Below are positions 47,539 through 56,561 of a DNA stretch of 64,000 nucleotides, one piece after another. The DNA comes from Clostridium sp. DL-VIII (GTDB lineage Bacteria; Bacillota; Clostridia; Clostridiales; Clostridiaceae): contig NZ_CM001240.1 of assembly GCF_000230835.1 (NCBI RefSeq), positions 6,279,779 to 6,343,778 on the forward strand, read 5' to 3'. The notes under the pieces were generated by a model. The model did not search any database, was not told where the DNA came from, and saw nothing but the letters and a program-made list of their open reading frames with translations. Made by a program: the position numbers and the translations under genes. Position 1 is the first letter of the stretch. Each line of letters opens with the position of its first letter.

Positions 47539-47561
47539 AACTTAGGGACAATCCTTAAGTT
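47539..47561 (+). terminator. Terminator of tRNA-Pro
   Basis: AACTTAGGGA pairs with TCCTTAAGTT (one G-T wobble) around a 3-base loop, followed by seven T. Confidence 0.75.
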
Positions 47562-47588
47562 TTTTTATTTATCCTTTTATTATATATA

Positions 47589-47692
47589 TTGCAATTGGCT
47601 ATGCACAATTTAAAATTAGCAATTGTTGTAAAAATTCTGTAAAGACTTCACCGCTAATTGCCAATTGTACGTTGCAAATTTTTAATTGCAAC
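47589..47692. repeat. Intergenic repeat (copy R7)
   Basis: AATTGGCTATGCACAATT and AATTAGCAATTG on the left loosely mirror GCTAATTGCCAATTGTACG and AATTGCAAC on the right, with a diverged core. It lies between tRNA-Pro and the HAD gene. Confidence 0.4.
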
Positions 47693-47772
47693 ATATATAG
47701 TAATTACAAATCAATTTATAATTATTATAATAGCTTTGTAAATATCACCAGTAATAATTTATGGAGGTATAC

Positions 47773-48420
47773 ATGTTAAATAATATAAAGGCTGCAATCT
47801 TTGACTTAGATGGGACTCTAGTTGATTCCATGTGGGTTTGGAGTAAAATTGATACTGATTACCTAAAAGATAAGGGTTATACTGTGCCTGAAAATTTAAA
47901 AAATGATATTGAACATTTAAGTTTTACTCAAACTGCTATTTATTTTAAAGAAAAATTTAAACTCAATGATTCCATAGAAAAAATAGTAGCTGATTGGCAT
48001 GATATGGCCTATTATCATTACTCTAATAATGTAAAATTAAAATCAGGAGTGCTGAAATTCTTAGATTATTTAAAATCTAATAAAATAAAAATCGCTTTAG
48101 CTACCAGTAATTCTCACTCTCTGTTGGAAGCTTGCTTAAAAAATAATAAAGTTTATGATTATTTTGATTCAATCACAACTACCGATGAAGTCTCTAATGG
48201 TAAAGATTCTCCCGATGTATATTTACTAGCTGCCAAAAAATTAGGCATTGATCCAAAGAATTGTGTTGTATTTGAAGATATCCTGCCTGCTGTACAAGCT
48301 GCAAAATGTGCGGACATGAAGGTAATTGCAGTAGAAGATACTGAATGCTTAAATTCAAGGGAGGATTTTCTTAAGTACGCGGATGAATATATTACCTCAT
48401 TTTTAGACTTATTAGAGTAG
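47773..48420 (+). CDS. HAD-superfamily hydrolase (beta-phosphoglucomutase-like subfamily)
   Basis: A 215-residue HAD phosphatase. Motif I is DLDGTLVDS near residue 10, followed by a helical cap, motif II Thr/Ser in ALATSNSHS near 99, motif III Lys and motif IV FEDILPAV near 165. The substrate cannot be read from the sequence; sugar phosphates are usual. Start at 47773 (GGAGG 6 bases upstream); an upstream ATG overlaps the RBS. Confidence 0.88.
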   Translation: MLNNIKAAIFDLDGTLVDSMWVWSKIDTDYLKDKGYTVPENLKNDIEHLSFTQTAIYFKEKFKLNDSIEKIVADWHDMAYYHYSNNVKLKSGVLKFLDYLKSNKIKIALATSNSHSLLEACLKNNKVYDYFDSITTTDEVSNGKDSPDVYLLAAKKLGIDPKNCVVFEDILPAVQAAKCADMKVIAVEDTECLNSREDFLKYADEYITSFLDLLE

Positions 48421-48509
48421 CTAAGCATACTATAATCTTATATAACAATATATATTTTTTATATCATACTTATTTTGTAACATTTCAACATTAAAATCCT
48501 TTATACGCG

Positions 48510-48547
48510 AAAACAGCTACATTCTTTAACCAGAATGCAGCTGTTTT
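48510..48547. terminator. Terminator between convergent HAD and parvulin genes
   Basis: A 16-bp stem (AAAACAGCT-A-CATTCT, one mismatch) with a 6-base loop and T-runs on both strands. Confidence 0.75.
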
Positions 48548-48644
48548 TTATTGTAGCTGTTAAAATCTAATTTGTGTCCTATTAGTATTTTACTTAGTAA
48601 CTTTAGAACTATTATAGAAATAACTACTTGATTGTCGCAAGAAA

Positions 48645-49391
48645 TTACTTTCTCTCAACTCCATACTTTCCTTCTAATTCCTTTAAAATTTGCTCATACT
48701 TAGTATGTTGGTTTTGTTTTACTAATTCATTTAAAACATTATCCTTTACTTCATCAAAGCTAGTAACTGATGCTTCGTTTTTTGCATCTACTAATATTAA
48801 ATGATATCCAAATTGAGTTTTAACTGGCTCAGTAATTGTACCTATTTCAGCATCAAATGCAGCTTCTTCAAATTCTGGTACCATCATTCCTTTTGAAAAT
48901 TCACCTAGATTTCCACCTTGCATATTTGATGGACACATTGAATACTTCATTGCAGCATCCCCAAATGATATTTGTTCACTTAAAATTTCTTCCTTAGCCT
49001 TTTTAGCTTCTTCTTCTGTTTCAACTAAAATATGTCGAGCAGAAACTGTAGCTGGTTTACCAAAAGATTCTTTATTATCTTCATAATATTTATTAACTTC
49101 ATCATCTGTAACTGTTACATCAGCTAATATCTTATTTATTGCCATTGAAGTTATAACTTCCTTTGATATGTTTTCTATGGCATCTTTATATTCTTGTGTT
49201 TTATCTATGTTTATTTCTTTTCCGAACTTATTCATTAATTCAAATGAAATTAATTGCTCTACTAATTGTTTTCTCTTTTCTTCACTTTGTAATGCGCCTC
49301 TTTGTTCTTGAGGATACCTGCTGATAATCGCATTTAAATCTTTTTCTGTTATTTCATGTCCTGCTGCAATAGCTAATACTTTATTTTCCAT
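48645..49391 (-). CDS. Parvulin-type peptidyl-prolyl isomerase (cytoplasmic PrsA/SurA-like)
   Basis: A 248-residue rotamase. Residues 1-110 are a SurA/PrsA-like chaperone region; the parvulin domain (about 112-203) shows VSARHILVETEEEAKKA, GGNLGEFSKGMMVPEFEEAAF and TQFGYHLILV. Unlike PrsA, there is no signal peptide or lipobox at the N-terminus (MENKVLAIAAGHEITEKDL), so it probably works in the cytoplasm. RBS AAGGAG. Confidence 0.9.
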   Translation of the reverse strand: MENKVLAIAAGHEITEKDLNAIISRYPQEQRGALQSEEKRKQLVEQLISFELMNKFGKEINIDKTQEYKDAIENISKEVITSMAINKILADVTVTDDEVNKYYEDNKESFGKPATVSARHILVETEEEAKKAKEEILSEQISFGDAAMKYSMCPSNMQGGNLGEFSKGMMVPEFEEAAFDAEIGTITEPVKTQFGYHLILVDAKNEASVTSFDEVKDNVLNELVKQNQHTKYEQILKELEGKYGVERK

Positions 49392-49568
49392 GTAAATTCT
49401 CCTTTATAATAAATATTTTATATTATTTTTCTTAGTAATTTGTTTTATACATTCCATTTTAACAGCATCTGACCCTTCAAACAACAATAATGAGCAAATA
49501 TTTTTAGTCAATATAATCTAATATACATAAATCTGTAATATAATGTTATAATAATTTCGGGTGATGTT

Positions 49569-50246
49569 ATGTCTGAAATATTAAAAAACGATTGGAAAAA
49601 TTATTTAGAATCCGAATTTCATAAAGATTATTATCTTAAATTAAGAAAATTTTTAGTCAATGAATATAACTCTAAGATCATCTATCCAAATATGTATGAT
49701 CTTTTTAATGCGTTGCATTTTACACCTTATAGTGATGTTAAGGTCGTTATCTTAGGACAGGATCCTTATCACGGTCCTAAACAGGCACATGGCTTAAGCT
49801 TTTCTGTTAATCCTGGTGTAAAAGCTCCACCATCTTTAATTAACATCTACAAGGAGCTTCATGATGACTTAGGATGCTATATTCCAAACAATGGCTATCT
49901 TAAAAAATGGGCTGATCAAGGTGTTTTATTATTAAATACAGTACTTACTGTCAGAGCTGGCGAAGCCAACTCGCATAGGAACAAAGGTTGGGAGGAATTT
50001 ACTAATAGGATTATTACCATATTAAATGAAAAGGAAACTCCTATAGTTTTTATTCTCTGGGGAAATAATGCTATTTCAAAGACTAGTTTAATTACTAATC
50101 CAAAGCATTTTATCATAAAATCAGTTCATCCTAGTCCCTTATCAGCCTCAAGAGGCTTTTTTGGCAGTAGACCATTTTCAAAAACAAATGACTTTTTAGT
50201 TTCTACTAATCAAACACCAATAGACTGGCAAATTGAGAATATATAG
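49569..50246 (+). CDS. ung: Uracil-DNA glycosylase (family 1)
   Basis: A 225-residue Ung that removes uracil from DNA. The catalytic water-activating Asp65 is in GQDPYHG and the Leu-intercalation loop is [13 protein letters not shown] near residue 187. Full length. RBS GGGTGATG, 4-9 bases upstream. It appears to be a single-gene unit. Confidence 0.97.
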   Translation: MSEILKNDWKNYLESEFHKDYYLKLRKFLVNEYNSKIIYPNMYDLFNALHFTPYSDVKVVILGQDPYHGPKQAHGLSFSVNPGVKAPPSLINIYKELHDDLGCYIPNNGYLKKWADQGVLLLNTVLTVRAGEANSHRNKGWEEFTNRIITILNEKETPIVFILWGNNAISKTSLITNPKHFIIKSVHPSPLSASRGFFGSRPFSKTNDFLVSTNQTPIDWQIENI

Positions 50247-50395
50247 AATATATACATATTTCAATATTGTCATTCTTAATACACCTAAATAATCATTGTA
50301 AAGAGATAATTTTAACTTAATACTTACATGAATACTTATGATATCTAGTGTATACTATTCATATGAGCATTCTGCTGACTTAAGGAGGTTATTTT

Positions 50396-50806
50396 GTGGA
50401 ATATAAATTTTCTCATAATGGCAAAGAATACGTATTAACAAAGGAAAATTGCGACGGAATATTTTTTGATGATGAAGCTACGGTTTCAGGTCTTTCTATG
50501 GATATTATTTTAGATGCTTTAAATGAAGGCGAAGAGGTAAACTTCTCAAATGAGTATTACATGGGAAAATGTTCTTGCAACTCTCAAGAAGAGGTAAATA
50601 AATCTTATCGTTATTTAGAATATCACTTTTTTATTTACACAAAAAATAATCAATATGTAATCAATACTATTGGTAATGAATATAAACATACATCCTTTAA
50701 TCAGCTTTTTGGATTTGGTAAAGTGGATGATAGTTATATAGTTAGTGTAACTGTATGTCCTAATTGCGGTGAATATTCAATATCAGTGGAACAATGCACT
50801 GTTTAA
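50396..50806 (+). CDS. Hypothetical protein, possibly DUF3785 family
   Basis: A 136-residue soluble protein. It starts with GTG after AAGGAGG and an 8-base spacer. It has CSCNSQEE near residue 60 and a C-terminal CPNCGEYSISVEQC, giving a possible metal site. I associate such 136-residue clostridial proteins with DUF3785 but cannot confirm. No neighbour explains its role. Confidence 0.65.
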   Translation: MEYKFSHNGKEYVLTKENCDGIFFDDEATVSGLSMDIILDALNEGEEVNFSNEYYMGKCSCNSQEEVNKSYRYLEYHFFIYTKNNQYVINTIGNEYKHTSFNQLFGFGKVDDSYIVSVTVCPNCGEYSISVEQCTV

Positions 50807-50820
50807 TTGTATAATTTATT

Positions 50821-50917
50821 GGGCTGTCGCGTAAAAAATAGAAACTACACTATCCTGAATTAAAGTTTTAAATTCTTATGCAGCATATTGTAGTTGATTT
50901 TCTCAACGCTACAGCCC
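50821..50917. mobile_element. 97-bp MITE-like element with 5-bp target duplication
   Basis: Terminal inverted repeats begin GGGCTGT-C-GCGT on the left and the complement of GGGCTGT-A-GCGT on the right. Similarity between the two halves continues inward (AACTACA-x-TAT-x-CTG), so the element is nearly palindromic. It is flanked on both sides by TTATT (50816-50820 and 50918-50922). It has no coding capacity and would need a transposase elsewhere. A very long terminator hairpin after the hypothetical gene is the alternative. Confidence 0.55.
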
Positions 50918-50994
50918 TTATTACAGTCCATAATTTTAAATCTTTAAGAAATTTTTGTATTCTAATACTATAGAAGTTTTTTGCAATAAAACAA

Positions 50995-51022
50995 AAAAGC
51001 ACTAACCTACGTTAGTGCTTTT
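50995..51022 (-). terminator. Terminator of the 5S-tRNA-Phe transcript
   Basis: GCACTAAC / GTTAGTGC with flanking AAAA/TTTT pairs and a 4-base loop, followed by T-rich sequence on the minus strand, five bases past the tRNA 3' end. Confidence 0.8.
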
Positions 51023-51026
51023 AATA

Positions 51027-51102
<76 letters not shown>

Positions 51103-51107
51103 ATCTT

Positions 51108-51224
51108 ACCTGGCAACATCTTACTCTTCCACACAGTCTCCCATGCAGTACCATCAGCGCTATAGACCTTAACTTTCCTGTTCGGAATGGGAAGGAGTGT
51201 TACCTCTACGCCATCATCACCAGA
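51108..51224 (-). rRNA. rrf: 5S ribosomal RNA (orphan copy)
   Basis: A 117-base 5S gene, nearly identical to the copy at 62305-62421 (shared core CCGAACAGGAAAGTTAAGG and ATGGTACTGCATGGGAGAC). No 16S or 23S lies beside it. Its terminal stem differs from the other copy by paired changes (CTGG/CCAG here, CTCG/CGAG there). It has its own consensus promoter. Ends are placed by comparing the two copies. Confidence 0.92.
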
Positions 51225-51235
51225 TCACAAATAGT

Positions 51236-51264
51236 ATTATATCTAGATATGAAGATTATGTCAA
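51236..51264 (-). promoter_or_regulatory. Promoter of the orphan 5S-tRNA-Phe unit
   Basis: Minus-strand TTGACA (51259-51264) and TATAAT (51236-51241) are exact consensus, 17 bases apart, 11 bases before the 5S gene. Confidence 0.85.
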
Positions 51265-51421
51265 CAACTTTTTTCTATTTTTATTTAATCTTGTGAAACT
51301 GTAAAATAATATTTTGTGTCAAGCAGTCGATTATACTCATCTTATGGCATATATAAAATCAATCTCAAATGACACAAAATATACATTATCTTACTTAACT
51401 TAGTGCTATTTTTACCAAACC

Positions 51422-51730
51422 TTAGATAACTAGATCCTCTATTACTTTTCCACCTTCAATATGTTCATCCATAATTCTTTCAACATCTTTCACTTGAACA
51501 TTTCCGTACCAAGTTCCTTCTGGATAAACCACTACAATCGGACCCTTGTTACATACTCCCAAACATCCAGTATTAGTGACCATTACTTCGTTTATTAGAT
51601 CCCTATCTTCAACTTCCTCCATAAATTTTTGCACAACCTTTACTGAATCTTTACTGAAACACATTCCTTTTTGCATTCCATTAACTCTACAACTCGCACA
51701 TACAAAAATATGATGCTTTAAACTTATCAT
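51422..51730 (-). CDS. Thioredoxin-like [2Fe-2S] ferredoxin
   Basis: A 102-residue protein of the NuoE-like/thioredoxin-like ferredoxin family. Cysteines in FVCASCRVNG near residue 11-14 and TNTGCLGVCNKGP near 56-60 fit a 2Fe-2S site; the ending YPEGTWYGNVQVKDVERIMDEHI is family-typical. It probably carries electrons in the cytoplasm; the partner is not adjacent. Start at 51730 with GGGGAAAG upstream; an 18-codon extension lacks an RBS. Confidence 0.88.
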   Translation of the reverse strand: MISLKHHIFVCASCRVNGMQKGMCFSKDSVKVVQKFMEEVEDRDLINEVMVTNTGCLGVCNKGPIVVVYPEGTWYGNVQVKDVERIMDEHIEGGKVIEDLVI

Positions 51731-52036
51731 TTTACTTTCCCCACTTTCGTAAATTAAATATTTATATTTCTTCAATAATGTCAAAGTATAGCCCTATTAT
51801 AAAACTGAGATGACAAAATCAAAGTAAATATCAATTTTAAAAATATTTTTCATGAATTTGTTTAATTGTATTAATTTTTTACATTGCCTTTTTTATTATT
51901 TTTACCATTTTATCATCTAATTCTTCTCTTGACAATTAATTTTTAATATAAAGATATTAATTTATTTTTTTAATTGATTGTGCCATAATTAAATAAGATA
52001 ACAAATGTATTTTTAATTCTAACTTGGAGGTATTTT
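51731..52036. other. Divergent intergenic region upstream of sir2
   Basis: A+T-rich and without genes. A TTGACA at about 51940 could serve sir2 but has no well-spaced -10. Confidence 0.4.
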
Positions 52037-52768
52037 ATGAGTGTTGAAAGATTATCAAGTATTCTAAAAGAAAGCAACAACATAGTTTTTTTTGGCGGTG
52101 CCGGTGTCAGTACTGAGTCCGACATTCCAGATTTCAGAAGTTCAAATGGGTTATTTAACGAAAAACTAAATATTACATTTACGCCAGAGCAATTAGTATC
52201 ACATACTTTTTATACTAAATATCCTGAAGAATTCTTTAAGTTCTATAAATCTAAACTTATATATCCAGAAGCAAAGCCAAATAGCGGCCACTTGGCCTTA
52301 GCCAAACTTGAAGAAATGGGAAAACTGAAAGCTATCGTAACGCAAAATATAGATGGACTTCATCAAATGGCTGGAAGTAAAAACGTCTTTGAGCTTCACG
52401 GCTCTATTCACAGAAATTATTGTGTTAAATGTCATGAATTCTATGATGAAAAATTTATTTTAAACTCTGATGGAGTTCCTACTTGTACTAAATGCGGCGG
52501 CTCTGTTAAACCTGATGTAGTTCTTTATGAAGAAGGCCTAGACGACAGTGTAATTAGAGGTGCAATAAATGCTATTTCTAAAGCTGATACTCTTATTATC
52601 GGCGGAACTTCACTTGTTGTTTATCCTGCTGCAGGCCTTATAGATTATTTCAAGGGCAATAACCTTATACTTATAAACAAAAGTTCAACTTCTGCTGATT
52701 CAAAAGCTGATTTAGTTATACACGATTCTATCGGTAAAGTTCTAAGCGAAGCCGTAAATTCATTATAA
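52037..52768 (+). CDS. NAD-dependent protein deacylase (sirtuin)
   Basis: A 243-residue Sir2 enzyme (CobB/SrtN type). It shows GGAGVSTESDIPDFRS near residue 20, TQNIDGLH near 103, the catalytic His in ELHGS near 120, a four-Cys zinc site (CVKCHEFY and CTKCGG) and GTSLVVYPAA near 196. It removes acyl groups from lysines, using NAD+. RBS GGAGG. A kinase remnant follows 20 bases downstream. Confidence 0.95.
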   Translation: MSVERLSSILKESNNIVFFGGAGVSTESDIPDFRSSNGLFNEKLNITFTPEQLVSHTFYTKYPEEFFKFYKSKLIYPEAKPNSGHLALAKLEEMGKLKAIVTQNIDGLHQMAGSKNVFELHGSIHRNYCVKCHEFYDEKFILNSDGVPTCTKCGGSVKPDVVLYEEGLDDSVIRGAINAISKADTLIIGGTSLVVYPAAGLIDYFKGNNLILINKSSTSADSKADLVIHDSIGKVLSEAVNSL

Positions 52769-52774
52769 AACTAA

Positions 52775-53136
52775 TTCTACAGCAAAAATTGAATATATAT
52801 GCAGATGGCAGAAGAACCTTTAGAATATTTCAAAACTTGATTTCTAATATTTTGAAATACTCCTTAAGTGGTACCAGAGTATATATAGATGTTGAAGATA
52901 ACGATAACTTCGTATTAATGACATTTAAAAATATTCCAAAATACCCATTAACTTTCAGCGAAGAAGAAATCCTAGAAAGATTTAAAAGAGGTGATGCTTC
53001 AAGAACAACCGAAGGTTCAGGTCTTGGATTATCTATTGCAAAGAGTTTAGTAGAGCTTCAAAAAGGTATCTTTGAACTTAAATTCGATGGAGATTTATTT
53101 AAAGTTAGTATTTCATTAAAAAAAGAAAAGTTTTAA
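52775..53136 (+). pseudogene. Truncated sensor histidine kinase (C-terminal HATPase fragment)
   Basis: About 115 codons encode only the ATP-binding half of a sensor kinase: YADGRRTFRIFQNLISNILKYS (N box), a degenerate middle, and GDASRTTEGSGLGLSIAKSLVE (G2 box). The sensor, membrane segments and phospho-accepting His are missing. The only start near the frame is a TTG without an RBS, and the frame runs back into the sir2 stop region, so a deletion probably fused the 3' ends of two genes. The G1 Asp motif is also not obvious. No response regulator is adjacent. Confidence 0.8.
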
Positions 53137-53244
53137 TCTAAATTATGTATAAATAAATTTAATTTGGCAATAAATAATAATGAAGTATTTAACTTCAATA
53201 TTTAATCGCCTCTCCCCCATTTTTATTTATATACAATTTGTAAC

Positions 53245-53283
53245 GCCACAATATATGTTATCCAAATTAACATATATTGTGGC
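53245..53283 (+). terminator. Terminator after sir2/kinase remnant
   Basis: A perfect 16-bp stem (GCCACAATATATGTTA and complement) with a 7-base loop, followed by ATTTTTATTTT. Confidence 0.85.
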
Positions 53284-53370
53284 ATTTTTATTTTCATAAA
53301 TTTTAATTATTCATTTTCGAAGTTTCTTGGACAAATGTATAAAGTTAACCTTTTATTTGAGGATTGTTTA

Positions 53371-54606
53371 TTATTTCTTTATTAAGATTCTTCTTAACAT
53401 ATCCAAGCCAGTTGTTGTAGCTTGAAGTCTTACTCGATTTCTATTTCCATTAAATATACACCTTTTTATTACTACTTCTCCTTGAACATATACTCCTATA
53501 TATACTAATCCAACTGGTTTCTCTTCTGTTCCTCCCCCTGGTCCTGCTATTCCTGTTGTTACAATACTTACATCTGTATTAGCTGTTTTAGCAATACCAA
53601 TAGCCATTTCTCTTGCAGTTTCTTCACTTACAGCTCCATACTTTTCTAAAGTTTCATTCTCAACTCCTAATCTTTTATGTTTAGCTTCATTTGAATATGT
53701 TACAGCACCTTCTAAAAGCACTTCAGATATTCCTGGATAGTTTATTAATGTAGCTGCAATCATTCCGCCTGTACACGATTCTGCTGTAGATATTGTGAGC
53801 TTCTTTTCTATTAAAAGCTCTGCTACAACATCCTCTAAGTTAATATCTTCAGTTGCATAAACATTATCGCCTAATCTGTTTTTAATTTCTTCTTCTACTG
53901 GCTTTATTAACTTAAGTGCTTCTTCCTGAGTTTTTGCCTTAGCTGTTATACGAAGCAGTACTCCTACTTCTTTAGCATAGGGTGCAATAGTTGGATTGGT
54001 CTGTGCATCCATTATATCTTTTAATTCATCAGCAACTGCACTTTCTCCAATACCTAATATTTTAATTACTTTTGACACCAATATGGAATATGATTTTTTT
54101 TGAAGGTATCCCTTAACTGTATCTTCAAACATTGGTTTCATTTCCTTTGGTGGTCCAGGTAAAATTATCATTATCTTATTATTTTCTTCTATAATTACTC
54201 CAGGTGCTGTACCATTATTATTATTAATTACAATAGCTCCCTCAGGTATTAAACCTTGTTTCAAATTATTTTCAGTCATCTTTCTTTCTCTGAATTTAAA
54301 ATAGTTTTTTATTTTTTCAATAGATTCTTCATGTTGAAGTAACTCTTTATTAAAATATTTAGCTGCAACTTCCTTAGTTAAATCATCTGCTGTAGGTCCA
54401 AGTCCACCTGTTGTTATTATAATATCACTTCTGCTATACGCCTCTTCAAAAGCATGAATAATCCTGTCTTCATTATCACCAACTACTTGTTGATAATACA
54501 TATCTATTCCTAATGCTGCCAGCTCTTGTGCTAAATACTGAGCATTTGAGTTAATTATGTCTCCTAACAATATTTCTGTTCCTACAGCTATAATTTCTGC
54601 TTTCAT
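53371..54606 (-). CDS. cinA: CinA family nicotinamide-nucleotide amidohydrolase / competence-damage protein
   Basis: A 411-residue two-domain CinA. The N-terminal MoCF-like domain (about 1-170) has GTEILLGDIINSNAQYLA and TTGGLGPTADDLT; the C-terminal PncC-type amidase domain (about 250-411) has STAESCTGGMIAATLI and GIAGPGGGTEEKPVGLVYI. It recycles nicotinamide mononucleotide. RecA is not adjacent here, although cinA-recA is common. RBS GAAGG. Confidence 0.95.
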   Translation of the reverse strand: MKAEIIAVGTEILLGDIINSNAQYLAQELAALGIDMYYQQVVGDNEDRIIHAFEEAYSRSDIIITTGGLGPTADDLTKEVAAKYFNKELLQHEESIEKIKNYFKFRERKMTENNLKQGLIPEGAIVINNNNGTAPGVIIEENNKIMIILPGPPKEMKPMFEDTVKGYLQKKSYSILVSKVIKILGIGESAVADELKDIMDAQTNPTIAPYAKEVGVLLRITAKAKTQEEALKLIKPVEEEIKNRLGDNVYATEDINLEDVVAELLIEKKLTISTAESCTGGMIAATLINYPGISEVLLEGAVTYSNEAKHKRLGVENETLEKYGAVSEETAREMAIGIAKTANTDVSIVTTGIAGPGGGTEEKPVGLVYIGVYVQGEVVIKRCIFNGNRNRVRLQATTTGLDMLRRILIKK

Positions 54607-54661
54607 ATTTATTACCTTCTTTTTTATAAATTTTTATCTGTAATATCATTATATAAGTTTA

Positions 54662-54692
54662 AAACCTATCCAATAACATATTGAATAGGTTT
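54662..54692. terminator. Hairpin upstream of cinA
   Basis: AAACCTAT / ATAGGTTT with an inner CAATA/TATTG extension forms a stem ending in a T-run on the minus strand. It probably stops glucokinase read-through. Confidence 0.5.
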
Positions 54693-54719
54693 ATATAAAA
54701 ATATTTTCTTTTATAATAT

Positions 54720-54754
54720 GCTATCTCTAAATCTAAATAAAATCTAGAGATAGC
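54720..54754. terminator. Second hairpin downstream of the glucokinase gene
   Basis: A perfect 10-bp stem GCTATCTCTA / TAGAGATAGC with a 15-base loop; the T-run is poor on the minus strand. The rest of the 54607-54989 gap has only a weak long-range AATCTTATTT/AAATAAGATT pair (about 54779-54866). Confidence 0.45.
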
Positions 54755-54989
54755 TTATATAAAAAATTTTTTCACCTCAATCTTATTTAAGCAAAAACCA
54801 AAATCAAAAAAATAGAGCTCTCTTAAAAATAGGCCTTCACTTAAAATAAGATTAGTAAATATGTATGAGAATGAAAAAATTCATTGCTAGGAGAGTCTTT
54901 CATACTTCTATTGTATGTATATTCCCTCTTACTTATTCATACCTATTAATAATTTTATTATAAAAGTTATATTTTAATCATTCATAATT

Positions 54990-55943
54990 TTATTTATTTT
55001 CTGTTTCAAGTAATGCTAATGCTACAGCACCTATTACTCCAGCATCTGTACCTAATCCTGCTGGAACAATTTTAACTGCTTCTGCCATGGATTTAAAGCA
55101 TCTTTTATCAACTACTTTTCTTACTGTATCAAAAACAACATCTCCAGCTTTTGATACTCCGCCACCTATTATTATTACTTCTGGATCAAAAATAGATACT
55201 GCATTAGCAATAGCTATTCCTAAATAATTTAATGCATTATCTATGATATCTTTACATACAGGATCTCCTGCAGCTGCTTCTGTAAATACTTCATATGAGG
55301 TAACTGTCTCATATTTTCTTAGAGAAGTTTCAACTTTGCTAGCTACAGCTTCTTGTCCTCTTTTTGCAATTGCAGTACCTGATGATGTTGCTTCTACACA
55401 TCCAATATTTCCACAATTACATCTAGGGCCATCTGGTGCTACTGTCATATGTCCAATTTCTAGTGCATTTGAAGTATGACCTCTATACACTTTACCATCT
55501 AAAACAGCTCCTCCACCTATTCCTGTGCTCACTGTGAAGAATACTACATCCTTTGCTCCTCTTCCTGCTCCAAACATATACTCTCCAATAGCTGCAACGT
55601 TTGCATCATTATCTAAGAAAACTGGTAATCCAAATTTTTTATTTATCGGATCAACCAAGTTAAAATTCTTAAATGGAAGATTAGGTGTATAAATTATAGT
55701 TCCTTTTTCAGCATCTAATGGTCCAGGTGAACCTATACCTATTCCCTTTATCTCTCCATAAGTTACTGAAGCATCTTTAATTACCTTCTCTATAGATTCT
55801 ATGATTCTATTTAGTACTGGAATTTCTCCTTCATTAGCATTTGTTGGTACTGTTGTTTGACTTATTACTTCTCCATTTAAATTAGCTAGTGCAGTACTTA
55901 TCTTAGTACCTCCTAAATCTACTCCCACAACATACTTTTCCAT
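54990..55943 (-). CDS. glk: ROK family glucokinase
   Basis: A 317-residue ROK sugar kinase. The phosphate-binding motif is GVDLGGTKISTA near residue 6, the catalytic Asp is in LDNDANVAAIGE near 105, the zinc-binding ROK signature is CNCGNIGCVEA near 178, and EIGHMTVAP precedes it. It most likely phosphorylates glucose. No DNA-binding domain is present, so it is an enzyme rather than a repressor. Start at 55943 with AAGGAG upstream. Confidence 0.93.
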   Translation of the reverse strand: MEKYVVGVDLGGTKISTALANLNGEVISQTTVPTNANEGEIPVLNRIIESIEKVIKDASVTYGEIKGIGIGSPGPLDAEKGTIIYTPNLPFKNFNLVDPINKKFGLPVFLDNDANVAAIGEYMFGAGRGAKDVVFFTVSTGIGGGAVLDGKVYRGHTSNALEIGHMTVAPDGPRCNCGNIGCVEATSSGTAIAKRGQEAVASKVETSLRKYETVTSYEVFTEAAAGDPVCKDIIDNALNYLGIAIANAVSIFDPEVIIIGGGVSKAGDVVFDTVRKVVDKRCFKSMAEAVKIVPAGLGTDAGVIGAVALALLETENK

Positions 55944-56047
55944 GATATAACTCTCCTTTGTTATTGTATATTTCCCAATTAAAAACAATTTCTTCTGAAT
56001 TATATTATACTATAATATGCTCCAGTAATAAAACCTGTATTTTTATA

Positions 56048-56293
56048 TTATTTTCTTGAAGATGCTTTATTAGCACTAATATAATAGTTTCCCAAATCAT
56101 CGTATTGAGTATAGTTAACAACAAATTTATTATCCTTTAGCATTGAATTAATTAAATCAATGTCTTCTTTATTATTTCTATCAATCCTTATTACAAAATT
56201 ATCATTATTGTCTATTATATTTAAATAATCAAATATATTGCTATAATCGCTCAAATCAATCTTTCCGCTGATGTCCATGCTATAGTCTGACAT
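56048..56293 (-). CDS. Small acidic hypothetical protein
   Basis: An 81-residue protein of unknown family, rich in Asp, Asn and Ser. The pattern FVIRIDRNNKEDIDLINSMLKDNKF suggests a small alpha/beta fold. Its AGGAGGAG RBS, 7 bases before the ATG, and normal codon use support a real gene. It lies between glk and the EF-G-like gene, each with its own signals. Confidence 0.6.
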   Translation of the reverse strand: MSDYSMDISGKIDLSDYSNIFDYLNIIDNNDNFVIRIDRNNKEDIDLINSMLKDNKFVVNYTQYDDLGNYYISANKASSRK

Positions 56294-56484
56294 TAATTTC
56301 TCCTCCTAAGATTTATAATTAATATTAAATATATTATATGCTCGCCTTGGCAGTTATATCCTATGAAATTAATGTAAAAATCCTTCTGCATTATAGACTA
56401 ACTCCATCACTATAACTTTCTATTCATTAAAAAATAAAAAGTTAATTTGGAATCTTTTAATAAAAATTTATGCTCCAAAAATAT

Positions 56485-56518
56485 GTACCAAGTTTAAAAT
56501 TATCTTTAAGCTTGGTAC
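56485..56518 (-). terminator. Terminator after the EF-G-like gene
   Basis: GTACCAAG-T-TTAAA pairs with TTTAA-G-CTTGGTAC (one mismatch) around 6 bases, then ATATTTTT on the minus strand. Confidence 0.65.
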
Positions 56519-56561
56519 TTTATCTATATATATTCTTTCCTAGAAATTCACGTTTAGCCCT

